A DNA stretch of 5,637 bases. It comes from Hyphomicrobiales bacterium (GTDB lineage Bacteria > Pseudomonadota > Alphaproteobacteria > Rhizobiales > Hyphomicrobiaceae). Every line of letters begins with the position of its first letter. Within the stretch, counting starts at the first letter, position 1. Position numbers and translations under genes: made by a program. The stretch covers positions 1 through 5,637 of the forward strand of contig JAFKKW010000146.1 of NCBI GenBank assembly GCA_017304275.1. The letters are read 5' to 3'. Below are positions 1 through 5,637 of this stretch, piece after piece. Below the pieces are notes generated by a model, which saw only the letters and a program-made list of their open reading frames with translations, searched no databases and was not told the origin of the DNA.

Positions 1-366
1 CCTTTCGCCGAACGGATCGCCGCAGCGCGCACGCCGGACCTGCGCCTGCTGGGCACCAGCGGAACCGTGACAACGCTCGCCAGCCTCCATCTCGACTTGC
101 CGCAATATGACCGCAGGGCGGTGGACGGCCTTATCGTGCCTGCCGAATCCATGCGCGAGATCAGCGCGCGGCTTTCCACGATGGCCCCGTCCGACCGCCG
201 CCGCCTGCCCTGCATCGGCAACGAACGCGCCGACCTGGTGGTGGCGGGCTGCGCGATACTCGAGGCGATTCTCGACATCTGGCCCGCGCCGAAGCTGGGC
301 GTGGCGGACAGGGGCATACGCGAGGGCATACTGCGCAGCCTGATCAGCGCCGCCGGTCCTGCATGA
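1..366 (+). CDS. Ppx/GppA phosphatase family protein, C-terminal part (5' end outside window)
   Basis: The reading frame is open from base 1 and ends at TGA 364-366, giving the last 121 residues. The family (exopolyphosphatase / pppGpp 5'-phosphohydrolase) removes terminal phosphate from polyphosphate or from pppGpp and acts in the cytoplasm. The visible part opens with a glycine/threonine-rich loop (GTSGTVTTLA, about residues 18-27 of the fragment), which in this ASKHA-fold family is the second phosphate-binding loop. Further on it has the motifs RLPCIGNERADLVVAGCAIL and DRGIREGIL, both typical of the end of the second domain. The fragment stops shortly after the RGIREG motif, as in the short two-domain form, so no extra HD-like C-terminal domain is present. 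Polyphosphatase and GppA activity cannot be told apart from this fragment. The gene converges on the DUF1003 gene and shares its last 23 bp with that gene's end. In many alphaproteobacteria rlmE follows this gene; here it does not. Confidence 0.9.
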   Translation, partial: PFAERIAAARTPDLRLLGTSGTVTTLASLHLDLPQYDRRAVDGLIVPAESMREISARLSTMAPSDRRRLPCIGNERADLVVAGCAILEAILDIWPAPKLGVADRGIREGILRSLISAAGPA

Positions 367-1051
367 TCTCGAGCTGGAGCTGCTGGATCTCCGCCAGCCG
401 CTGCCATTGCTTGCTGATCAGGTGGTCTATCTTCTCGTGCAGATGGCGGATCTCGAGCTCGGCCTTGAGGTTCACCTGATAGTCGTTGAGCGAGCGCAGC
501 CGGTCTTTCGCCTCCTGCCGCTTCTGGCTCATCATGATCACGGGCGCCTGCAGCGCAGCGAGGCACGAGAGCACGAGGTTGAGCAGGATGAACGGATAGG
601 GATCGAATGCCGCGGCTGTGCCCTCGGCGACGTTGTAGGCCATCCAGATCGCGAGCAGCCCCAGGAAGCTCAGGATGAACAGCCAGCTTCCGCCGAAGCT
701 CGCCAGATGGTCGGAGACGACCTCGCCGAACGAGCGCTTCTCTTCGAACGCATCCTCGACGTTCTCCGATAGCGTGTCGTGCGTCGCAAGGCTTTCCGCG
801 ACCCGTTGCTCGAGGCTGGTGATCTCGCCGGTTTCGTCCCTCAGCAGCTCCTCGACGTAAGCCGACCTGTAGCGTTCGAGCTCCGATTTGGCGATCAGCG
901 CATCCGGCGGGAGATCCGGGTAATCGCGGCGGATGCGATCGACGAGCGCCGGCCGGATCGTCTCGATGTTGACGAGCTGACGCCGCGGCCATTCGCGGCC
1001 GGTGAGCGCGCAGGGGGCCTTGGCGGAGGATGCATTGGTGTGGCGGGGCAT
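344..1051 (-). CDS. DUF1003 domain-containing membrane protein
   Basis: This is a 235-residue protein of the uncharacterised DUF1003 family. An N-terminal segment contains C-A-L-T-G-R-E (residues 14-20) followed by PRRQL, a short Cys-containing motif often seen ahead of the domain. A soluble helical stretch (about 30-110) follows, with SLEQRVAESLATHDTLSENV. Two hydrophobic membrane segments lie at about 122-140 (WLFILSFLGLLAIWMAY) and 153-174 (PFILLNLVLSCLAALQAPVI). Between and after them are the family hallmarks FDPYPFILLN and APVIMMSQKRQ, then a long charged amphipathic C-terminal helix (about 180-233) likely to form a coiled coil (DYQVNLKAELEI, LHEKIDHL). It is expected in the inner membrane with both long tails on one side; its biochemical role is not known. 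The ATG at 1051 has only a weak GAGG about 11 bases upstream, so the start is less certain than the family call. The 3' end overlaps the preceding phosphatase gene in convergent orientation. No clear promoter was seen. Confidence 0.9.
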   Translation of the reverse strand: MPRHTNASSAKAPCALTGREWPRRQLVNIETIRPALVDRIRRDYPDLPPDALIAKSELERYRSAYVEELLRDETGEITSLEQRVAESLATHDTLSENVEDAFEEKRSFGEVVSDHLASFGGSWLFILSFLGLLAIWMAYNVAEGTAAAFDPYPFILLNLVLSCLAALQAPVIMMSQKRQEAKDRLRSLNDYQVNLKAELEIRHLHEKIDHLISKQWQRLAEIQQLQLEIMQDRRR

Positions 1052-1155
1052 GATGGGGCGGACCTCGACGGAAGGGGTTGGGTGGAAAGGTGGTTGCGCC
1101 GGTCACGAGTGGCAACGGGGGTGCGAACCGTGCCCGATGCGCTGAATTGCAGCGA

Positions 1156-1184
1156 TTGAGATTGGCGGAGCGATCCGCTAAAAC
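1156..1184 (+). promoter_or_regulatory. candidate sigma70 promoter for ettA
   Basis: A TTGAGA element (1156-1161) is followed after exactly 17 bases by TAAAAC (1179-1184). That is a 5/6 and a 4/6 match to the -35 and -10 consensus, and it places transcription start near 1190, about 35 bases before the ettA ATG. The spacer holds a small dyad, GCGGA/TCCGC with a 4-base loop (1165-1178). The rest of the 174-bp divergent region (1052-1225) shows only GC-rich sequence and no convincing promoter for the leftward DUF1003 gene. Prediction by eye only. Confidence 0.45.
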
Positions 1185-1225
1185 CCCGGCAACTCCCGAA
1201 TCCGCACAAGGAAAGAGGCGCCCGA

Positions 1226-2887
<1,662 letters not shown>

Positions 2888-2891
2888 ATCC

Positions 2892-2930
2892 GCGCTGGCG
2901 GCCGGCTCCGCGGAGCGGAGTCGCCAGCGC
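2892..2930 (+). terminator. hairpin immediately after the ettA stop (possible terminator)
   Basis: Perfect 9-bp arms GCGCTGGCG (2892-2900) and CGCCAGCGC (2922-2930) lie five bases past the ettA stop. Inside them CTCCG (2906-2910) can pair with CGGAG (2916-2920), giving a two-tier stem; the central GCTCCGCGGAGC (2905-2916) is itself a perfect palindrome. No T-run follows (CAACAAAGG), so this is not a classical intrinsic terminator. It could still stabilise the ettA mRNA end or assist Rho-dependent termination. Confidence 0.4.
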
Positions 2931-2942
2931 CAACAAAGGTTC

Positions 2943-2979
2943 GCCGCACCGCATCAAATTCAAGCGGTTTGAGCGGTAG
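2943..2979 (+). repeat. second copy of the ettA 3' end (37-bp direct repeat)
   Basis: These 37 bp match the last 37 bp of ettA (2851-2887), stop codon included, at 34 of 37 positions. The repeat begins GCCGCACCGCATCAA and ends GAGCGGTAG. In the frame of ettA it would again read PHRIKFKRFER-stop. The three differences (AAG/AAA, CGC/CGG, TTC/TTT) all fall at third codon positions and are all silent. The sequences flanking the two copies are not similar, so only this tail is repeated. The copies are offset by 92 bp, so copy 2 is out of frame with ettA and is not translated as part of it. It may be an attachment-site-like remnant or a piece of a diverged ettA. Confidence 0.85.
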
Positions 2980-2985
2980 CCTCTT

Positions 2986-3106
2986 TCCCTCTCCCCGCTC
3001 TTGCGGGGAGAGGGATAGGGTGAGGGGCAGGTTCTGGCCGCAGCGCAAGTGCTGCCCCTCACCCCGACCCTCTCCCCATTGCAAGGGCAGGGCAATGGGG
3101 AGAGGG
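2986..3106. repeat. composite intergenic palindrome cluster (GGGGAGAGGG-type repeat)
   Basis: Three perfect inverted repeats lie in a row: 13-bp arms at 2986-2998 / 3003-3015 (core CCCTCTCCCCGC, 4-base loop), 13-bp arms at 3018-3030 / 3052-3064 (core GGTGAGGGGCAG, 21-base loop), and 15-bp arms at 3068-3082 / 3092-3106 (CCCTCTCCCCATTGC, 9-base loop). They also nest. The right arm of the first plus the left arm of the second (3005-3030) pair with 3052-3077 as a 26-bp stem with a 3-base mismatch, so the element can fold either as three hairpins or as one long hairpin. This resembles the dispersed CCCTCTCCCC/GGGGAGAGGG repeats common between genes in proteobacteria. Any reading frame through it is spurious. 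It may also end or protect the ettA transcript. Confidence 0.85.
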
Positions 3107-3150
3107 AGCGCGCGCTTATGTCGGGTTCGCCACCAGCCGGTCGTCCTTGA

Positions 3151-3156
3151 TAGGAT
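3151..3156 (+). promoter_or_regulatory. weak candidate -10 element for the glutathione S-transferase gene
   Basis: TAGGAT matches TATAAT at 4 of 6 positions and lies 24 bases before the ATG at 3181. The best -35-like hexamer, TTCGCC (3126-3131), sits at a long 19-base spacing. The region between the palindrome cluster and the gene (3107-3180) shows nothing stronger. Confidence 0.25.
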
Positions 3157-3180
3157 GCCGTCATCCAAGGATACCCAGCG

Positions 3181-3840
3181 ATGTCCCTCACCCTCTACGC
3201 CCACCCGTTTTCCTCCTACTGCCAGAAGGTCCTGATCGCGATCTACGAGAACGCGACGCCGTTCACCTATCGCGCATTCGGTCCGGAGGATCCCGCGGCG
3301 GCCGAGGAGTGGGCGGCCCTCTGGCCGCTGAAGCGCATGCCCCTGCTCGTCGATGAGGGCCGCACGGTTCTCGAATCCTCGGTCATCATCGAATACCTGG
3401 ATCTCCGCCATCCGGGGCCGGTGAAGCTCATGCCGGAAGACGCGGACGCGGCGCTCGAAACCCGCACGCTGGACCGCTTCTTCGACAACTACGTCATGAC
3501 GCCGATGCAGAAGATCGTGGTCGATCACCTGCGCCCGTCGGATAGTCGTGATCCCTATGGCGTCCAGCAGGCGCACGAGCTGCTGGACACGGCCTACGGC
3601 TGGCTCGACGCCAAGCTCGCCGGCCGCGCATGGGCGATCGGCGACGCATTCAGTCTGGCGGACTGCGCCGCGGCGCCGTCGTTGTTCTATGCCGACTGGG
3701 TGCACGAGATCCCGGCCGGCTTCCCGACGCTGAAAACCTATCGCGCGCGCCTGCTGGGACGCCCGTCCGTTGCCCGTTGCGTCGACGAGGCGCGTTTCTT
3801 CCGCAAGCACTTCCCGCCCGGCGCGCCCGACCGGGATTGA
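3181..3840 (+). CDS. Glutathione S-transferase family protein
   Basis: The product is a 219-residue cytosolic protein with the two-domain GST fold. The N-terminal thioredoxin-like domain (about 1-80) starts with LTLYAHPFSSYCQKV. Ser11/Ser12 and Cys14 sit where the catalytic Ser or Cys of bacterial and zeta/beta-like GSTs is found. The cis-proline MPLL (Pro54) follows, then the glutathione gamma-glutamyl-binding ESS (Glu65-Ser66) in ESSVIIEYLD. The all-helical C-terminal domain (about 90-215) contains GDAFSLADCAAAPSLFY, the N-capping box (Ser158, Asp161) typical of the fold. The family conjugates glutathione to electrophiles or acts in isomerase, peroxidase or dehalogenase reactions; the substrate cannot be predicted. 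The ATG has AAGGA (3167-3171) 9 bases upstream. It is transcribed in the same direction as ettA but is separated by 293 bp with hairpins, so it is probably its own unit. Confidence 0.92.
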   Translation: MSLTLYAHPFSSYCQKVLIAIYENATPFTYRAFGPEDPAAAEEWAALWPLKRMPLLVDEGRTVLESSVIIEYLDLRHPGPVKLMPEDADAALETRTLDRFFDNYVMTPMQKIVVDHLRPSDSRDPYGVQQAHELLDTAYGWLDAKLAGRAWAIGDAFSLADCAAAPSLFYADWVHEIPAGFPTLKTYRARLLGRPSVARCVDEARFFRKHFPPGAPDRD

Positions 3841-3945
3841 GCCGCACGCGTATCCGGGCGACGCCCGCGCGCTCGCGCGTATGCCGGAGGTGGCACCGCC
3901 GCCACGCGCCTCCCAGGGAAAATTCACGCTACCCACGCCGGCCGA
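3841..3945. other. GC-rich intergenic dyads downstream of the GST gene
   Basis: This spacer holds CGGGC/GCCCG (3855-3859 / 3863-3867, 3-base loop) soon after the GST stop, and GTGGC/GCCAC (3890-3894 / 3901-3905, 6-base loop). A near direct repeat CGCGTATCCGG / CGCGTATGCCGG occurs at 3847-3857 and 3876-3887. Neither hairpin is followed by a T-run, so termination is possible but not shown. No gene was found here. Confidence 0.3.
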
Positions 3946-3974
3946 TTGACCCCCCGTCACGACGCAGTTTGAAT
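3946..3974 (+). promoter_or_regulatory. candidate sigma70 promoter for the small secreted-protein gene
   Basis: TTGACC (3946-3951, 5 of 6 to consensus) and TTGAAT (3969-3974, 4 of 6) are separated by exactly 17 bases. Transcription would begin near 3981, about 20 bases before the ATG at 4003. The earlier in-frame ATG at 3973 lies inside this -10 element, which supports the downstream start. Confidence 0.5.
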
Positions 3975-3987
3975 GTTTTGTGACGGG
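3953..3987. promoter_or_regulatory. inverted repeat bracketing the -10 element (operator or leader hairpin)
   Basis: Perfect 8-bp arms CCCGTCAC (3953-3960) and GTGACGGG (3980-3987) enclose 19 bases that contain the predicted -10 element. The position suits a repressor operator. The half-sites point the opposite way to the Crp consensus (TGTGA...TCACA), so this does not look like a Crp/Fnr site. Confidence 0.35.
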
Positions 3988-3990
3988 CTG

Positions 3991-3996
3991 GGGAGG
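3991..3996 (+). promoter_or_regulatory. ribosome binding site that decides the 4003 start
   Basis: GGGAGG lies 6 bases before the ATG at 4003. The upstream in-frame ATG (3973) has no comparable site and would spoil the signal peptide by adding ten polar and charged residues. Confidence 0.65.
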
Positions 3997-4002
3997 TTTC
4001 CC

Positions 4003-4434
4003 ATGGCGACCCATGTTGCTCCAGGGCGCTGGACTATCTGTGCAGTGGCCGCGCTCTGCGTCGTGGCGCTCGGCATGGCGCCGGCGTTCGCACGCCAGTC
4101 CGATCCCAACGAGCCGCTGGTCGATATGGCAGGCGAGGTGCATGAGCTGCCGGCCATCGACGGCACGGGCGATCAGGTTTACCTCGATTTCAACGCACCG
4201 CTAGACCGCATCGTGGCGTCGCTGCTGCGCACCTCGTCCTACCGATGGTCTTACGGCGCGTTCGACGGGCTGATCGAAAAGCACACCCGCGCCAGGCTGC
4301 GCGCTGCCATCGCAGAGCAGTTGCGCAAAATGCCCGACGGCGCTCTGCGGCGCGCCCACCGGGACGCCGCGTCGGATCCGATGTCTCCGCTCTTCGATCT
4401 GCGGCTGCCGGGCGATACCTGGGCTGAGAAGTGA
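4003..4434 (+). CDS. small secreted protein of unknown function
   Basis: The product has 143 residues when started at 4003; the in-frame ATG at 3973 would give 153. The N terminus is a clear Sec signal peptide: Arg9 in the n-region, a hydrophobic core TICAVAALCVVALGMA (11-26), and an A-x-A site (Ala28-Phe-Ala30) with cleavage before Arg31. There is no lipobox Cys at the site, so the mature protein of about 113 residues is expected in the periplasm or outside the cell. The mature part is mixed and charged: an acidic N-terminal segment (QSDPNEPLVDMAGEVHELP), then a basic helical stretch (about 86-122, KHTRARLRAAIAEQLRKM), ending DLRLPGDTWAEK. It has no cysteines after cleavage and no membrane segment. 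I do not recognise a family. It has its own promoter and ribosome site, and it converges on the Crp/Fnr-like gene with 33 bp between stop codons. Codon use looks like its neighbours, so it is probably a real gene. Confidence 0.75.
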   Translation: MATHVAPGRWTICAVAALCVVALGMAPAFARQSDPNEPLVDMAGEVHELPAIDGTGDQVYLDFNAPLDRIVASLLRTSSYRWSYGAFDGLIEKHTRARLRAAIAEQLRKMPDGALRRAHRDAASDPMSPLFDLRLPGDTWAEK

Positions 4435-4467
4435 GGGGGCGAGAGGGAACGGGCGATACGCCGGCGC

Positions 4468-5223
4468 TTACGCGTGATCGGGATAAACGCCACGCAGCAC
4501 GTCCTCGAAGTGCTCCTTGACGCTGGCATTGCAACGGCACGAACGCGCTTCGAGTGCCGCGTTGTCGCGCACCACCAGCGATCCACGCCGGGTCTCGAGA
4601 ATGCCGTCCGCCTTGAAGATCTGGATCACGCGGCTCGCATAGCTGCGCCCGACCCCGAGCATGGAGGCAAGCTCCTCGTGCGTGAGCGGTACCGTGAAGT
4701 CGCCGGTGCGCTCCATGGCCGATAGGATCCATTTGGCCGTGCGCTGCTCGATCGAGTGGATCGCGTTGCAGGCCGTCGATTGCAGCACCTGCGCCAGCAG
4801 GCAATCCGCATAGCGCGCGAAGAGATAGCGCAGGCTCGGCGATTGCCGCTTGGCCGCTTCGAGCTGCGCGACCGGCATCAGCAAGAACGATCCGCCGAAC
4901 TTGACCACGATGCGGCAATAGGCGGGCAGGTTGCCGGAGCTGACGATCCCTCCCACGGCACCCTCTCGTCCGATCAGTACCGTCTCGACGTCATGCCCGT
5001 CCTCGTTCGTCACCAGCAACGAGACGAGGCTCGGCCCACAGGGGAAGTAGACCGTGGCCACGTTGTCGCGTGGCTTGTAGAGCGTTTCCCCGCCGGCGTG
5101 CTCGGCGGACGCGAGGTGCGGAGAAAGCAGCGCATAGTCGTCCGCCCTCAGCGCGCGCAATAGATTGCTGTCGCAGGGGATGTCCACGGTGTCGGTGATT
5201 GGCAGGTTCCGGCCCAAGATCAT
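4468..5223 (-). CDS. Crp/Fnr-family transcriptional regulator
   Basis: The product is a 251-residue DNA-binding regulator. The N-terminal cyclic-nucleotide-binding-like beta-barrel (about 20-135) includes LLRALRADDYALLSPHL, VYFPCGPSLVSLL and VETVLIGREGAVGG. It lacks the RSA-type phosphate cassette of cAMP-binding Crp and the N-terminal cysteine cluster of Fnr, so its signal is unknown. The dimer helix is at about 137-167. The winged helix-turn-helix (about 180-219) reads LTHEELASMLGVGRSYASRVIQ, with Arg193 and Arg198 at the Crp Arg180/Arg185 positions and Ser194 in place of Glu181. The tail has SCRCN (Cys229, Cys231) and ends GVYP, as in related alphaproteobacterial proteins. The frame is open upstream to 5493, but that extension is low-complexity and overlaps the divergent gene. 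ATG 5223 is preceded by GGAG at a short 3-base spacing, with another GGAG further upstream. The 20-bp palindrome 33 bp upstream suggests autoregulation. Confidence 0.88.
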   Translation of the reverse strand: MILGRNLPITDTVDIPCDSNLLRALRADDYALLSPHLASAEHAGGETLYKPRDNVATVYFPCGPSLVSLLVTNEDGHDVETVLIGREGAVGGIVSSGNLPAYCRIVVKFGGSFLLMPVAQLEAAKRQSPSLRYLFARYADCLLAQVLQSTACNAIHSIEQRTAKWILSAMERTGDFTVPLTHEELASMLGVGRSYASRVIQIFKADGILETRRGSLVVRDNAALEARSCRCNASVKEHFEDVLRGVYPDHA

Positions 5224-5255
5224 GATCTCCACATACTCCGGAAATTCACATCCCT

Positions 5256-5275
5256 TCTGTGCACAAGTGCACAGA
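5256..5275. promoter_or_regulatory. 20-bp palindromic operator candidate (Crp/Fnr-like geometry)
   Basis: TCTGTGCACAAGTGCACAGA has perfect 9-bp arms around a central AA. Read as a Crp-type site it is TGTGC-N6-GCACA, the same half-site spacing as the Crp consensus TGTGA-N6-TCACA with one changed base per half. It lies in the 139-bp region between two divergent genes, 33 bp from the regulator ATG and 87 bp from the response-regulator ATG. It is a plausible site for the adjacent Crp/Fnr-like protein. No strong -35/-10 pair was found for either gene, so activation or repression cannot be inferred. Confidence 0.6.
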
Positions 5276-5351
5276 CAGAGCAAGACCCGTTTGATTGAGT
5301 GGCGAAAGGTCAGGGTGGGGATCAAGTCGTGTCGCAATCTCACCCGGAACC

Positions 5352-5357
5352 AAGGAG
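5352..5357 (+). promoter_or_regulatory. ribosome binding site that decides the 5363 start
   Basis: AAGGAG lies 5 bases before the ATG at 5363. The next in-frame ATG (5414, residue 18) has only a poor site, so the 5363 start with a leader of about 36 residues is preferred. Confidence 0.6.
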
Positions 5358-5362
5358 CGCCC

Positions 5363-5637
5363 ATGGCGATCCCCGTCCCCTTCCATCCTTCCTCCCATTC
5401 GGCGAGCCGCATCATGGGCCTACCGAGCGACCCGTTTGGGCTCGAACTGGAGCCGCGGCGTTTGCCGGACGACATTCTCGTCGTCGAGGACAATTACATG
5501 ATCGCGCTCGATCTCGAGACGATGCTGCGGGATCTGGGCGTGGCAAGCGTCCGCACGGCCTCTAGCGTGCACGAGGGGTTAGGGTTCATTGCCGACCGGC
5601 TGCCCGACCTGGGGCGCATCGACGTCAACCGCGGCGA
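5363..5637 (+). CDS. response regulator receiver-domain protein, N-terminal part (3' end outside window)
   Basis: The frame is open from ATG 5363 to the window edge (91 full codons). After a leader of about 36 residues with no recognisable feature, a receiver domain begins at DDILVVEDN. Glu42-Asp43 is the acidic metal-binding pair, followed by the first amphipathic helix YMIALDLETMLRDLG and then VRTASSVHEGLGFI. The phosphoacceptor is expected at Asp87 in RIDVN. The residues around it are unusual: a Gly-Arg pair and NRG stand where related proteins usually have hydrophobic residues and NLG. The protein would receive phosphate from a histidine kinase; what follows the domain is not visible, so it may be a single-domain regulator or have an output domain. 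It is divergent from the Crp/Fnr-like gene and shares its upstream region. Confidence 0.82.
   Translation, partial: MAIPVPFHPSSHSASRIMGLPSDPFGLELEPRRLPDDILVVEDNYMIALDLETMLRDLGVASVRTASSVHEGLGFIADRLPDLGRIDVNRG

Noticed and set aside
1052..1155. Promoter for the DUF1003 gene on the minus strand
   Set aside because: A TTGCCA-like hexamer exists but no acceptable -10 lies at a suitable distance.
2986..3106. CRISPR-like array from repeated CCCTCTCCCC units
   Set aside because: The units are arms of inverted repeats in alternating orientation, not regularly spaced direct repeats with unique spacers.
3973..4002. Upstream start for the secreted protein
   Set aside because: This ATG overlaps the -10 element, lacks a ribosome site and lengthens the n-region of the signal peptide unnaturally.
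4190..4918. Antisense frame of 242 codons over the secreted-protein gene and the regulator
   Set aside because: Shadow of two better-supported genes, with no recognisable motif and an arginine/alanine-rich composition.
5291..5325. TTGAT and ATCAA half-sites suggesting an Fnr box
   Set aside because: The half-sites are 25 bases apart instead of 4, so they do not form an Fnr/Anr site.
5224..5493. 90-residue N-terminal extension of the Crp/Fnr-like protein
   Set aside because: The extension is low-complexity, covers the operator palindrome, and overlaps the divergent response-regulator gene; the family normally starts near LLRALRADDY, so ATG 5223 was chosen.

Overview
The window is a high-GC, ordinary-looking chromosomal segment, most likely from an alphaproteobacterium. 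The protein types point that way: a Ppx/GppA phosphatase, a DUF1003 membrane protein, EttA, a short Crp/Fnr-like regulator with a CxC tail, and a receiver-domain protein. So do the GGGGAGAGGG-type intergenic palindromes. The exact order or genus cannot be settled from the sequence alone.

Layout from left to right. The first 366 bases are the 3' end of a Ppx/GppA-family phosphatase gene (+). It overlaps by 23 bp, tail to tail, with a DUF1003 membrane protein gene (-). A divergent intergenic region of about 174 bp carries a plausible sigma70 promoter for the next gene, a complete ettA (+), which encodes a ribosome-bound ABC-F translation factor. After ettA come 293 bp without a gene but full of structure: a hairpin just past the stop codon, a displaced second copy of the last 37 bp of ettA, and a 121-bp cluster of three nested perfect inverted repeats. 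A complete glutathione S-transferase family gene (+) follows, then a GC-rich spacer, and then a small gene (+) for a secreted protein of unknown function with its own promoter. That gene converges on a Crp/Fnr-family regulator gene (-). The last gene is a response-regulator receiver domain (+), divergent from the regulator and cut off by the window edge.

The genes do not form one operon or one obvious system. They are mostly single transcription units on alternating strands. The clearest regulatory link is at the right end. There the 139-bp region between the Crp/Fnr-like gene and the response regulator holds a perfect 20-bp palindrome with Crp-like geometry (TGTGC-N6-GCACA), a good candidate for an autoregulatory operator that might also control the response regulator.

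I found no phage, defence, CRISPR or new enzymatic system. The items most worth a second look are the duplicated ettA 3' end, in which all three base differences are silent in the ettA reading frame; the palindrome cluster next to it; the operator candidate at the regulator; and an inverted repeat that brackets the -10 element of the small secreted-protein gene.
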